Below, in pieces: positions 11,425 through 23,310 of a stretch of DNA of 64,000 nt. The number at the start of each line of letters is the position of its first letter. The first letter of the stretch is position 1. The translations under genes and the position numbers were made by a program. This DNA is from Achatina immaculata (lineage: Eukaryota; Mollusca; Gastropoda; Stylommatophora; Achatinidae): positions 36,408,697 through 36,472,696 of the forward strand of contig CM019701.1 of the NCBI GenBank assembly GCA_009760885.1, in the 5' to 3' direction. Under the pieces are notes generated by a model. The model searched no databases. It saw only the letters and a program-made list of their open reading frames with translations, and had not been told where the DNA came from.

Positions 11425-13697
11425 AAACAATCAGAACATCTCTGATAGATGTAAGAGCATATAGGGGTGCAGATATCAACGGTGACCACAGCCCGTGTAT
11501 AGGGAGGATAAGAGTTAAACTGAAAAGCCAACACAAGAAATCAATACTCATAAACAGTCATAGCCTACAAGAAGAAAATACCAACAGTGATTTCAATCTG
11601 GAAGTTATCAATTATTTCGCAGCACTCGGCGAGGTAGACGAGACAGATAATAGATGAATTATGGAATTCATACAGCACAGCCATAATCACGGCAGCAAAA
11701 TCAAGTGCTGGACTGCAATCAACAAGTATAAAGCATGGATATCAGATAACATGTGGAAATACATATATGAAAGAAGAGCAGCCAAATTAGCCATGTTGAA
11801 TGAAAAAGACAGATTTTGGAAAGGTTTTGGCAAAAGCAACATACAAAGAACTAGACAATAAAGTAACACGTCTAGTAAGAAGAGACAAAAGAGAATATAT
11901 GGATAATATGGCAAAAGAAGCAGAAAATGCAGCACGAACAGAAGACAGCAAAACTCTGTATACCATAGAGAAGAAGCTAACAGGTGCTATTACCTCCAGA
12001 ATAAAGATCAATCTTTAGCAAAACCGGCAACTTATTAACATCAAGTAAAGACCAAAAGCAAAGATGGGCCGAACACTTCCAAGAAATACTTAATCGACCA
12101 CACCCAAATGAATTAATAAATCTCTTGAAACCGATTTACCAGTCCCACAATTAAATGTCAACTTAGATGAAGTTACATTGAATGAAATTGAAACAGCAGT
12201 GAATCTAATGGCTAACAACAAAGCTGAAGGTGAAGATAAAATAACAGTCGAGATGTTAAAAACAACAGTGACAACATGAGCCAACTGCAAAGAATGCTTA
12301 ATCAAATTTGGAAAGAAGAAAAAGTCCCTTCTAACTGGGAAAAGGGAATCATTGTTAAAATACCCCAGAAAAGGCAACCTCAGTGACTGCAGTAACTGGA
12401 TGGGTGTAGCTTTACTATGAGTTGTGTCAAAGGTGTGTTGTAAAGTGATTCTGAATAGCATTAAGGATGTAGTGGATACTGCAATGGGAGAAGAACAGAC
12501 ATGATTTCGAAAAGAAAGAAGCTGTCTCGACCAGATCTTTACTATAAGAATAATACTCGAAAAACATATTGAAAAACAGAAACCATTAATTCTGAACTTC
12601 ATAGACTTTAAAAATGCATTTGACAGCATGCACTGAGATTCAATGTGGAGAATTTTAAGACTATATGGAATACCATTTAAAACTCTCATCAGCATCATTA
12701 GAGACCTCTACAAAGGATATATTTGTGCAGTCAAGACAGAAGAAAGAATGAGCGAATGGTTTTAGATTGAAACAGGCGTGAAGCAAAGATGTATATTATC
12801 TCCATTGCTTTTTGGAATTGCCATAGACTTTATAGTGAAAAGATGCTGTACAGGTAAAACGGAAATTGACTGGGTACATGGGACCCAAACAGAAGATCTT
12901 GATTTTGCAGACGACATAACTCTTCTCAGTGACAATGTGAAATCGATGCAGGAAAAAACGGATACCTTGTCTTCAATGGCTAGCAAAATATGTCTTGAAA
13001 TTAACAAAGACAAAACAAAAATAATGAAACTTCTCATTAATCAAGAAGGAAAAATATATTTAGAAGGAACAGTCGTTGATCAAGTAAATCAATTTGCATA
13101 CCTTGGCAGCTACATAGACCAGGATGGTGACACCTGGAAGAAAGTTAGAATTGCAAAAGCAGTATTGTCCTTCAAAAATCTTGAGAACATATGGAATTCA
13201 AAAGTTATAAGCACAAAAACCAAGTTAAGATTATTCAATTCAACTTTGATATCCACCCCCATTTATGCATGCGAAAGCTGGAAATCAACTAAAGAAATAG
13301 ACAAAAAATTAGACTATTTTGAAAACAAATGTCTCAGGAAAATACTTGGTATAAAGTGGAACGAATTCAAGAACAATGCAGAGATAAGACAAATGAGCAA
13401 ACAACAACCTGTCTCATGGGTGATCAGAAAAAGAAGATGGACATATGTAAGCCATGTGGTGAGAAAAAACAATCAGAGAATACCACAACAAGCTATCAAG
13501 TGGAGCACAACAGCCCGAAGAAAAAGAGGTCGACCACGTGAAACTCTAAAGAGGACATTGTTAAGAGAGGCCAGTTTGGTGGGCATAACATCCCTTGATG
13601 AGGTTGAGGGACTCGCCTAGAGCAGGAAAACGTGACAAACAACTATGCGAGCCCAATGTGACGTTTGACGGCATGAGAAGGATGTAAGATGTAAGAA
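11425..13697 (+). pseudogene. LINE-D, longest copy: endonuclease end, linker, RT and C-terminal domain
   Basis: 5'-truncated, decayed APE-type non-LTR retrotransposon. In order it contains: the end of the endonuclease, with DVRAYRGADINGDH from 11,448 (the GDH stands at the usual SDH catalytic motif); a charged linker (RRDKREYMDNMAKEAE, 11,879-11,926); the RT finger region (12,180-12,600, with NEIETAVNLMANNKA); a frame entering at 12,778 with the palm and FADD at 12,904-12,915; the thumb and CLRKILGIKW; and a basic GRPRE box at 13,528-13,542. Several stops and frameshifts separate these blocks. The 3' end is an AGGATGTAAGATGTAAG tail. Other pieces of this family are at 26,742, 27,388, 31,590, 36,213, 44,498 and 52,084. 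RTE-like affinity is inferred. Confidence 0.85.
12778..13620 (+). pseudogene. LINE-D RT palm-to-C-terminus frame, 280 codons (longest in window)
   Basis: Uninterrupted frame inside the LINE-D copy. It opens with KQRCILSPLLFGIAIDF, the RT motif usually read RQGCxLSP(L)LF; here the G is missing (KQRC). FADD follows, then LEINKDKTKIM, the FAYLGSYI block, LISTPIYACESW and the basic C-terminus KRGRPRETLKRT, ending at 13,620. The Met at 12,778 is simply the first ATG after a stop, not a native start. The altered RQG motif and the broken upstream frames argue that it encodes no working enzyme. Confidence 0.8.
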
Positions 13698-13753
13698 TGA
13701 TGGGAAGATGCTGATGGTTTGATGAGATGAGATATGAAGTTATTAAAAAAACA

Positions 13754-14335
13754 ATGAACTCATTTGCATGTCCCTTGCGGAACTTTGCCTCCCTAATAGC
13801 ACTTCTGTAGGCCTCTCAGTTGTGAGCAGGATGGCCTGCTACTGATGCATCCATTTGCAGATCATCAACGATGTCTTGCAGCCATCTTCGTCTTTGTCTT
13901 CCTCTCTTACTTTTTCCCATTGTGTAACCTTCCAAGATAGTATTCTCTAGATTATCATGACGTTTAATGTGTCCAAAAATATTTAAGTTTTCTCTCTTTA
14001 ATCTTCTTTACTAACCAGCCTTCTTCAATATTAAGTTCTTGTAGTATGGGTATATTTGTTCTTTTTTGTGTCCATGACATCTGAAGAACTCTTCTGTAGC
14101 ATTTACATTCAAAGGCATTTATGTGTTTCTCAGCTGTTGTGTTAAGTGTCCAGGTCTCACATGCATATTTTGCGATGGGAAAGATGCACGCCCTTAAAAA
14201 TCTTATTTTTGGACTTCTGTCTGTTCCCTTCCACAGATTCTTTAATTGCTTTACTTTCTGAAGAGCAATAGATGTTCTTCTTTTAATTTCCCTCATTGTA
14301 TCTCCATTATTAGTTAGTAGTGTAGTACAACACAA
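13754..14335 (-). pseudogene. LINE-A, antisense 3' fragment
   Basis: The minus frame 13,964-14,335 reads LTNNGDTMREIKRRTSIAL, LRACIFPIAKYACETW, AFECKCYRRVLQMSW and LNIEEGWLVKKIKERKLKYF. It then shifts frame into the GRP box and the DASVAGHPAHN-like end at about 13,830. The 3' terminus (minus) reads GGGACATGCAAATGAG, with almost no AATG tail. It abuts the 3' end of LINE-D in tail-to-tail orientation. No confident target-site duplication was seen. Confidence 0.85.
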
Positions 14336-14900
14336 AAATTAGAAGAACTACAACACAATTCCCGACGGTAAAAATAATTTCGCCATTACGAAGCAAGATT
14401 TAACCAAAAAAAAAAAACTATTTACGATAGCAAAAATCATTCACTGGAAACACAGCATCAGTCCTGAAAAACGCTGTCCTTAAGTTAAAATTACATCCTA
14501 CAACTGCTAATCTCCTTTCCTAAACAAGGGAATTACAGCCCTTAAACAATAGACACTAACCTATATCCTAATCATTTTCCTAAACAAGACCAAGTGGACA
14601 AACTTGTCCCTTCTCTTCTAACATACTTCCATGGCTTCCCTTGCTCTGAATCTACTCTTCCAAATCTGAGTGGTTTTACTTGTACTATAACTTTTCCCAC
14701 TCACTTCTCATGTTGCACGTTATTTCATGACTTTTGCCCAATGCATTCAAGGCAAAGTTACCCTTTGACCTCCTCATCAAGAGCACTCACTCTGTCAATC
14801 AAATTGACACTGTTCTATATCTTCTAACATTCCATTCATTGGGACATATTGCTCTACAACTTGATTAACTGCAGTTCTCACGAAATAATAGCGAGATCTA
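14336..14900. other. No gene recognised
   Basis: AT-rich with a poly-A run near 14,405. Short palindromic fragments of the type TCCTTNNNAAGG resemble those at 51,850-51,920. No coding motif. Confidence 0.35.
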
Positions 14901-15205
14901 CAATGTTGTTGTTGTTGCTCGTCCATCGTCTTCAGTGATGACCACAGATTCATTTTAGTCAAAGTAAGGAGAGATGTGTCCGTGCGTGACCAACTAGCCC
15001 TATACGAACACTAAAAGTTTTGCCACACACGAAATACATATGTCCAGATTCAGTTGTGGGTGCTTGTGCTGCCTTGGCTTTTCACATTGCCCGTTTGTGC
15101 TGGGCACTTTCAATTCTTGAGCGCCCAGGGTGGTTAATGCCCTCCATGATGTTCGGACGTGCTATGGCCTCCCAAGAGTTTATCTACAGTGTTAGAATAT
15201 ATCGG
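14901..15205 (-). repeat. Probable retroelement 3' end with (AAC)n tail
   Basis: On the minus strand the sequence ends GAAGACGATGGACGAGC followed by (AAC)5, the layout of a SINE or short LINE 3' end. The body (GTGGTCATCACTG and the GC-richer block to about 15,205) differs in composition from its flanks. The left limit is the tail; the right limit is only estimated by composition. I cannot assign a family. Confidence 0.4.
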
Positions 15206-15683
15206 GACATAGTGTGTACATGAAAGCGCACTGAATTCAGCCTTCTCATTAATTCTAATTGTTCCAACAAAAGAAAGTGCTCTGACAGAATGGGAAAGCG
15301 AAAGGCTGTAAAACTGAGACAAAATTTCATAAGTAAAGAGATTAATGGATTATAAAACAATAATAACAACTCAAACATGGTTTGAAGTACAAATATGTGG
15401 AACGATCTTATGCTGCTTATGGTAGATTCTTTTCACTTTAATATTTTTTTCAGGAATGTATGTAATCGTCATTTTACTCTTTCTATTGATGTCAGCCTCT
15501 TTACATAAGCCTAGAAACATAGGCAACAGAGAAAGACATTCAAACAAGGACATCCATTTCATCGGTCCTATTTTCAATGTAGCTCATCCTCCACATACTG
15601 AGATGAACAAACGGTCACCAAACACCTCTCGTGGCGAACTGGTCACGAATATATAATACCATTAATAAATCTTACAGGAATGC
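15206..15683. other. No gene recognised
   Basis: AT-rich; small frames on both strands overlap and show no motif. Confidence 0.4.
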
Positions 15684-16546
15684 GTGCAATGGAAGCAACT
15701 TAAAATTCCAAGAGCGCTAATATATTTCTTCTACGAGGCACGCACAAGCTATAGAACTGTTGCCCTGATTAGTCATGCCAGTAAAATTCTGTTAAAAATC
15801 ATAATGGGTAGACTTCGTAAGAAAATAGAAGAAGAAGTCCAAATGATCCAAGCTGGTTTTAGGCAAGGAAGAAGATCAAGAGATCATACATCCAATATAA
15901 GATTAATAATATAGAAATGCAGAGAATTTAATGTGAATCTATATTTATCTTTTATTTAAATTCAAAAGCATTTAATTGTGTACAACACCAGAAACTTTGG
16001 GAAATAATAGAAAAAATGGGATGCCCAACACATGTGACACATTTAATATCACTGCTGTATCTAGACCAACAGGCAGCAGTGAGAATAAATAGTGAAACAA
16101 CTTGGTTTGACATACAACAAGGGTCCATATTGTCGCCTTACTTATTTAACTTGTATACTGAAAATATAATGGGGAATGTTAGAGAAGATGTAGACAAAGA
16201 ATATTACAATGCCATAACGATTGGAGGTTATGAAATACCAGAGATTAGATATGCTGATAACACAGTATTACTGTCCACAAACCAAAAAGGAATAGAAAAA
16301 CTAATTATGTCAGTCTGTAAGAACAGTGAAGTGCAAAACCTCTATCTTAATGCGAAGAAAACTAAATTGATGACAACTAATAAAACAAACAAGGCAGCTG
16401 AAATATGTATCAATGAGGAAAAATTGGAAGAAGTGGAGAGTTTTGAATCTCTTGGATCACTTACTAATAATGGAGATACAATGAGGGAAATTAAAAAGGA
16501 GGATATCTATCGCTCTTCAAGAAGTAAAACAACTGAAGTAGTTTAA
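15684..16546 (+). pseudogene. LINE-A, RT core fragment with YADN in place of YADD
   Basis: Frames cover RT fingers (TVALISHASKILLKIIMGRL, then EEVQMIQAGFRQGRRSRDH), a palm segment (LISLLYLDQQAAVRIN, QQGSILSPYLFNLYTENIM) and thumb (LNAKKTKLMTTN, then ESFESLGSLTNNGDTMREI). The catalytic box reads IRYADN at 16,250-16,261, so the second aspartate is replaced by asparagine. The motif before SPYLFN is also shortened. Two stops and one frame change interrupt it. The copy ends near 16,546, before the C-terminal region that the other LINE-A fragments contain. Together the copies outline one family. Confidence 0.85.
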
Positions 16547-16922
16547 GCACGTTTAACGAACATGTTTTGAATTAATCTTTTTCAAATGTTGCATAATTTT
16601 GTTTGTTCTAGACCGTGCAACAGTGTGTTTGAGCAGTCTTTTACATATTTTTGCCAATTCAGTTTCCAGTCCCCATAAACTCGCTGCTTAAGTGATGTGA
16701 AAAGATAAACTACAATTACCCACCCTTACACTACATGGGCTATACTCATTCATTCAATTTTCCATGTTTGTTTATTCCTGATATGTCAACTAAAAACAAA
16801 TTTAAAATATCAGCATTTTCTAGCTCACAATCTCCTCAGTATTTTGTGTCTGTAAATAGTCTGCCAGATCATGTCTGCTTGTCTAGTTATATTTTCGTCT
16901 AAAACTTATTTTAGGTTATTTT

Positions 16923-16923
<1 letters not shown>
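16547..16923. other. No gene recognised
   Basis: AT-rich DNA leading into the tetranucleotide array; no motif seen. Confidence 0.4.
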
Positions 16924-17016
<93 letters not shown>

Positions 17017-17031
17017 GCCTGCCTGCCTGTC

Positions 17032-17110
<79 letters not shown>
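16924..17110. repeat. Compound microsatellite (TATC)n-(TGCC)n-(TGTC)n
   Basis: About 23 TATC units (16,924-17,016), a short GCCT run, then about 19 TGTC units to 17,110. The 89-codon frame reading IYLS and CLSV repeats is an artefact of a 4-bp repeat with no stop codons. Confidence 0.97.
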
Positions 17111-17299
17111 CCAAACTCCATGTCAATTAAGCTCATTTGAAAAAATAAACTGCAAAATAAATTTTTAGTTGGAAAATCTCTACTTTGAACAAGTTGTTAG
17201 TTTGTGTTCCTGTATTTATTTATTTATCTTTTTTTACTGTTTGCTTTGGCTTCGGGACAAATGTATGAATACAAAAATAGAACTAAAAAAACACGAAAA

Positions 17300-17385
17300 C
17301 TGAAGCTGAGAAATTGTTACGTGCTCACATGGAATGTACGCGCTGTGGGGCGGTACAGTGTGGAAAGTCTATTTGCATGAGAAAG
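17300..17385 (+). pseudogene. APE endonuclease N-terminal fragment of a LINE
   Basis: The frame reads LKLRNCYVLTWNVRAVGRYS. TWNVR is the N-terminal metal-binding asparagine motif of the exonuclease-endonuclease-phosphatase fold found at the start of APE-type LINE ORF2 proteins. A stop follows after VESLFA. It is too short to say which local LINE family it belongs to. Confidence 0.5.
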
Positions 17386-18705
17386 ATCAAGGTTACAGAG
17401 CTGAGCGTCTCTTCAAAGCTGCTTAATACAGTAATTTGTTATCAGTATTGACAGAACGCCAGAAAAATTAAGGCTGAACAAAAGTCAAGGCCAGGGCACA
17501 CACTTAATGCTGAAGGCGTGATCAGGCCATTACTGGATTTTAAAAATTCCTTTAAATATAGTAACAAGTCAAAATGCATGCTGGAGTTTCAAGATCAACT
17601 ACAACCCTTTAATAACAGTTAAGATTGTGAAAAAAAGACTTATTACTAAGAGAAATACTCCAAGTGATGTACACAATTAAAAAAAACAGCTACAACCTCT
17701 GATGAGGATGTCTCTATATGTTTTATTATCAAGGGTTACACTTTGATGTCATGGATCTATATCCAGGCCAAAGAGAGAAGTTGGGTATAAGTGTATATAG
17801 CAGCTGCCACTCTAACTCTAACGACAAACAGCAATAAAAGATGAAAAAGCAAGAAAAAGCAATAAGAGAAATATTTGTACATTCACTCGCATGTGTGATT
17901 TTATTTATCCTGTTTCAAATGTCCGATTTCTCGATGATTTCTCATGAGATGAATGTTGGAAACATGTCACTAGTTATTATCATGAATATTATAGTGAAAG
18001 CCGATCCCTTCAACTGGGATATCTCAGTCAATAAATACCACCTGTTCATATTCTGAATAACTGAAGGTAGGTGCTAAAACAATTTTGGTCGAACAATAAG
18101 CTGTAATAGAAAAAAAAAACAAGAGAGTGGAAAAATTAAAAAGAAAAAAACGTTAAGTTTCTCTTGGGATTATCAAAAATCATTTAGTCATGGAATGTGA
18201 CATATTATAATACGGATATAGGTCTCTATTGCTTGATTTCATGGCACCTACAGGAGTACTAGGATTTCTGTACAAATGTTAAAACTGACACAATTAATTT
18301 GAAATTCGAATCCTACACCAACAAACATCTCTATTCCTTCCGTTCAGCTGGTTCCGGTCAGTTCACTTGCTTCAAGGCTTCAGTTTGTATTCAATCAAGA
18401 AAATCCTTATCCTGTAACAAATACACTAGTGCCGGGATTGCTATTCAAGCTTATTATACAAGGAGAATTTAGTAGATTCTGATCCAGATTTAGTGTGCTG
18501 CATCAATCTATGAAATCTATGAACTTATGTTATAAAAAACTGTTTCTCGGAGTGGAGAATATCTGCGGAAAGTGAACTCTGATGTCAGTGTATAAACATA
18601 TATCAATAAAATCACTCTTCACGACACGGACAGTTGACTTCATAGGGGACAAATACCCCGTGAAAAGATCCAGAGATCTAGAATGTCACAGAGATACAAC
18701 TGTTG
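17386..18705. other. No gene recognised
   Basis: AT-rich. Frames up to 71 codons without motifs. The first 450 bp could be the decayed continuation of the endonuclease fragment, but I see no second motif. Confidence 0.35.
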
Positions 18706-18713
18706 ATTTAGAC

Positions 18714-18901
18714 CAGTTTCACCCCGGGGGTACGTGGCGGGACGTTAAGGCGTACCCGAGAAGAAGTTAGATATTGTCGGAAAACAGATTTAGAAACAGT
18801 AACTGTAATAGTAAGAAACAATTTTGCTAATATAAAAGAGTACAATTTAAGGAAATAGGCTGCTAAGGGGCACACAACCGGAAGAAGGTTGGGAAACACT
18901 G
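18714..18901. mobile_element. hAT-type MITE, 188 bp, with 8-bp target-site duplication
   Basis: Flanked by ATTTAGAC on both sides (18,706-18,713 and 18,902-18,909), the 8-bp duplication typical of hAT transposons. The left end is CAGTTTCACCCCGGGGG. The right end, read inward on the minus strand, is CAGTGTTTCCCAACC. Both begin CAGT, a common hAT terminus, but the inverted repeat is imperfect beyond the first bases. At 188 bp with no coding capacity it would be a non-autonomous MITE. Confidence 0.65.
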
Positions 18902-18909
18902 ATTTAGAC

Positions 18910-19689
18910 ATTAGGTTTGTTTACCAGTAAATCTTAAGCAATAGATGAAACTAACGTTGTTCTCTAGTCAGGCAAATGCTATCAGCACCCTTGTGTTATA
19001 TGTATGTTATCACTTCTTCTTCTTACGTATTTCCTGTCTATATCTGTAGTCCTGTCTCTTGGATAAGTTTCACTGTTTTAAACTCATGTATGGAGCCGTA
19101 GAGTTTATCTTCTTTGCTGGTTTCACTGGGCCAGTTATTTCTTCTCAGTGTCTCAAAGTTGATACATTTTTGGAGGATGTGTTCCACATTTTGTGGTGCC
19201 TAGGCACATGTACAAAGAGTAGTAGTACCAGCTTTAAACTTTGTATACATATGACTATGTTGTCACTGAGTCAGAGTATTAGTTTTATAATTGATCTAGA
19301 TGACGCAAATAATGTTAGATATCTGTTTGACTGTCTATTTACCAGTCTTTAGTCAGTCTATCAATCCTGGATGCTGTTCATTTTCCACATTTGTGAAACA
19401 TTGATATTTTGGAATACTACACCCTACTTAACAGTATAATATTCTTATTAGTATTATTAATGTTGAATGAATTACAGAACTTTGGTGTTTTTTTTCCTAA
19501 ATTACCGTTCTCTCATACTCTCATTTTTCAAGTAAAAAGATGAAATTGTTGGTTGTCTTTATCCCTGTTCGAATTGTTTTGCATACCAGAGCTGACCAAC
19601 ATTCTAACCGACTTCTTTGTCTTGCTTCTATTATCTTGAATCTTGAATTTAGGAATTAGCATCATCGCACTCAGGGCACACCCATACAT
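18910..19689. other. No gene recognised
   Basis: AT-rich; a 97-codon plus frame at 19,059-19,352 carries no motif. Confidence 0.4.
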
Positions 19690-20095
19690 GCTCAGCTTTC
19701 TGTTTCAGTAACCTAGGAAGAGTACAACACTAATTGTGTCAGTCAGCGGTTGGTTCAGGCCAGTGAAGGCGCTATGATATTTGAAACTGGTTCCAGTGTA
19801 CCTGTCTTTCACCTTGCATGAAGCACTGTCCGAAATACCAGCCATGAATGTTTCAGCCTCAGCCATCCATGAACTAGATCGTTTAATACGACAACTTTTC
19901 ATTACCGACAGAGGAGTTGGCTTAGCCATGGCAGCATTTATACCAGGAATAATGTTTCTGAAACCTAAGTCCAAAGTATTCTCGGCATGCTGAAGGACTG
20001 AATGGCTGTAAGCTGCTTGGTATCTGACGTCGAGACGCTCTTTTGCGAGTGGGGATGGCATCGGATGGCCAGTTAAACCTCTTCTCTGGCATGAG
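19690..20095 (-). pseudogene. LINE-F, antisense fragment between RT and RNase H
   Basis: The minus frame 19,705-20,061 includes SCRIKRSSSWMAEAE. This matches GRRIKRGKSWMAEADD encoded on the plus strand at about 22,440 in the sense LINE-F copy. The rest of the frame (RYQAAYSHSVLQHAENTLDLG) is the expected linker upstream. It lies head-to-head with the sense copy starting at about 20,290. Confidence 0.6.
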
Positions 20096-20289
20096 GGCTC
20101 TGCCAGAGCGACCGTTTAGTTTCCTTCCTTTAGGACAATATTGCCATGGATGTATCTTTTAATTTACAGAACCGTCGCCGGTGCAACGGAGTTCATGCAC
20201 TGAGATCGACGCTGCAACAGCATCTAAATAAGGAGTAAAGTAGACAGGGGTGGGGAAGAAAAAGGAAGGTTGGGGGGGGGGGGGGGGGG

Positions 20290-22277
20290 AAGAGAGAGAA
20301 TTCCAGTGTTATTCCAACCCAGCGAGAGGAGGTTGCAATGGGCAGGCAATTATGATCAAAGCAGAACTACAACATGAAATAACCGGCATGTTGGGAGTGG
20401 AACACGGACAGCTTAGACTTACAGACCTGCAAGTTTGGGTTGAAGATGGAAGGTGGAACATAATTAATATGTACATTGGAAACAGCTCGCTGTAGACAAA
20501 GAACAATGGATGTTCTTGTCTGAATTCGAAGAACTACCAGGGGATAGACTGCTGGTTTGTGGCGACTTTAATGCTCGAAGTACAATAACAGATTTTTTAA
20601 AATACTAGTTTATCTCGGAAGATTACCATGAAATAAATAAAACAAAATAAAAAAAAAAAGAAGTACAAGCTGGGCAACACTGGGAAAAATACGCAGGGTC
20701 TAGCATTAGATAATGCCTTGTTATGAATGAAACTTTTTATGGCGAACAAAAAGAAAGAGAAATCGTGGAAACCCCAATAGAAATGGAGAAGGTGAGACAG
20801 ACAATAAAGTCTGCCAAAAATGGTGCACCCGGTTCTGGTGGAGTCCGGTATGGAGATATCAAAGAAGCTGACGAAAAGTAATGAAGCAGTTCAGAAGATT
20901 ACAACCTGAGTTTGAAGACTTAGTAATACCAGAGAAATGGTTGCACGGTTACTTGATTTCCTTGCCAAAAATAGGTAAAGACAATACAAATCTGAATGAT
21001 TATCAAATTATAACATTACAAAATGTATATGACAAGGTGATTAAGATGATAATAGCCGATCGAATGTCTAGCTTTGTAGAGATCCGTGGGTTACTACCAA
21101 ATACATTAAGAAGTTATTGTCCAGGAAGAGGTACAATTAATAACGCAGCAATACTGGCGCATAACGTGTATAAGGGATTCTAGAGAAAGGAGGAAACCGT
21201 AGTTTATCTTGAGAATGCAAACAATAGAGTGGATTATACAACGCTGTTGACGCTTCTAATGGAGTTTGGGTAGACGCAACATTAGTTTAATGGATAGCCT
21301 CAATGCTGTTAAGGCGATCAACTGCCTTGAGATACAGATCATGAATCTCAGAGCCCAGAATCATTGCAACGGGGTTGACTCAGAGGTCTCCCTTGTCTAC
21401 TGTGCTATTCAATGTATACTTTTCTGGCATTGCATTTATTGTTATTTGAGAATGGTGTGGGGCGAACGCTGACCTACGCTGATGATATATTAACATATGA
21501 GCATGGGAAGTGCAGAGAGGAACTAGCCACAAGGGTACAGAGCAGGGTGGATCAGATAATAGGGTGATATGAGGATAACAATGTGGTGATAAATCCTGAA
21601 AAAGCTAGCATTCTGTGGTGCTCATTAAATAACAGAATTGTAAGATCTGAAGTTCCGACTGTGAAGATAAGATATTAAGAGAACACATTTCATGCCTATC
21701 TAGAGATCACATTTGATTGATCCTTGTCCTTTGCACAACATGTGGACAATGTAATACAAAGGGCCAGGAAAACGTTGGGAGCAGTTAGGTTAATGGCTGC
21801 AGCAAACTTGCCACTGCGCACTCTTCTTTGCTGGTGTAGGTGCTGGTGATGTCACCATCGGAGTATGGTCTAGGCCTACTCACCCTGTCAAATGCACACC
21901 TGAACAGACCAGATCGTGTACAGAACCCTGCAATGAAAGTGGTTTTGGGTTGCATCAGGGATATTGTAGTATATATTCTGTATATATATATATATATATA
22001 TACACAGATGAAGCCACAGACAACAATTATTGAGGAAAGACGCTGGCGATGGTTGGGTCATGTGCTCCGAATGACTGACAACTCACTACCAAAAATAGCA
22101 CTAAGATGGACACCACAGGGGAACAGAAGTAAGGGTAGGCCAAAAGAGACATGGAGAAGAACAACGGATGTTGAGCAATAGAGGGCTCACCTGGGCAAGA
22201 GCAGAAAAAAAGGCGAAGGACAGGCATGTGTGGAAAACCCTTGCGGAAGCCCCATGTGCCCTGGGCACTTAAGATTC

Positions 22278-22320
<43 letters not shown>

Positions 22321-23310
22321 AGCGGCCACGCGCTTTCTGCTTGATATGCTGGGTGTGAGGTCTAACACAAGTATGCTCAGGTAAAAGTCATACGTCAGGG
22401 TTGCTGGCATGCTCTCCATAAGGAGCTGGAATGATAAAAGGCAGACGCATCAAAAGAGGCAAATCCTGGATGGCTGAGGCTGACGATTTAATAGTGTCAC
22501 TATACGATCTAGATGAGGTGCCTAAAGGTGATGATTGGTTATGGATACAGGACCGACCTCAGCTAACAAAGGTTATTATATAGAAGGGCCTGGAATGTAG
22601 TCTTGGCACTGGGGGCAGCTGAACTGTGGTTTCAAGATCTCGTCCAGCATCACTGTGGCTCTTCCGATGCAGCAGTATACACAGATGGCTCAGTGTCTCG
22701 GAACAGCAAAAGTGGTTGAGCGGCAGTGATGTCTACTGCAATGGAAGAGTAGTAGCGCAGGATTCGGGAGCCTTTGAAGTCACTACATCCAGCATGTGAA
22801 AGGGAATTGAGGCTGTGTCGGCGGGAATGGAATGCCTATTTGCTCAAGATGTATTTCATGGCGCCATTGTGACAGATTCACAGAGTATGTTTCGTAAGAT
22901 TGTGAAAAAATTGCTTCGAAAAAAATGAATTCATCTGTTAAGCCAGTCAGCTGTGGCAAACCTAACGTTTCTTTATTGTCCAGGGTATGCAGGAGTACAT
23001 GGCAATGAAGTGACAGGTAGTTCAGGCTAAAATAAATGACATGCTGAGAATGAACAATGCCGATATTGTAAAGCCATATTGGACAGACTGAGGTAAAATG
23101 AAGGGTGGGAATGGTAGAACAATTTTGAAGTGACTGCTAGAGCTATGACAAATTTAAGGGTGCTGGTAGGAATCTTAACTGCGTTGCAGAAAATGCATTG
23201 TACAAAAACCAACACTTGATGGGAACTATAACAAACACGCTCTTGGATGGATGTTGCGGATGCGGCGGAGCATATATATGGGGCTGTCCTGAATGCAGTG
23301 ACACCAGATT
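20290..23310 (+). pseudogene. LINE-F: endonuclease, RT and RNase H, decayed and interrupted by LINE-B
   Basis: Non-LTR element with three recognisable enzymatic parts in order. Endonuclease: ARGGCNGQAIMIKAEL and, in another frame, LLVCGDFNARSTI with GDFNAR at 20,561-20,578. RT: KWLHGYLISLPKIGKDN and the LNDYQIITL block near 20,990, then TYADDILTYE with YADD at 21,475-21,486, and VINPEKASILW. RNase H: YTDGSVS at 22,678-22,698, TDSQS at 22,872-22,886 and GVHGNE at 22,992-23,009, the expected D, D and H neighbourhoods. Many stops and frameshifts are present. LINE-B interrupts it at 21,970-22,313. A downstream RNase H suggests the I/Nimb-type group rather than RTE; that placement is inferred. The 3' limit is approximate. 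Confidence 0.8.
21970..22313 (+). pseudogene. LINE-B, 344-bp 3' end inserted in LINE-F
   Basis: Flanked by ATATTGTAG (21,961-21,969 and 22,314-22,322). It encodes MKPQTTIIEERRWRWLGHVL, LPKIALRWTPQGNRSKGRP and KETWRRT, then in another frame ARAEKKAKDRHVWKTLAEA, ending CALGT and stop. The 3' tail here is (TA)n (22,280-22,313), whereas the copies at 5162 and 50,283 end in (GA)n. About 38 bases of AT-rich filler precede the LINE match at the 5' junction. Confidence 0.85.

Noticed and set aside
12778..13620. 280-codon frame as a possible host gene
   Set aside because: It contains RT palm, thumb and GRPR motifs and lies in frame order inside a LINE-D copy with broken upstream domains; it is a retrotransposon remnant.
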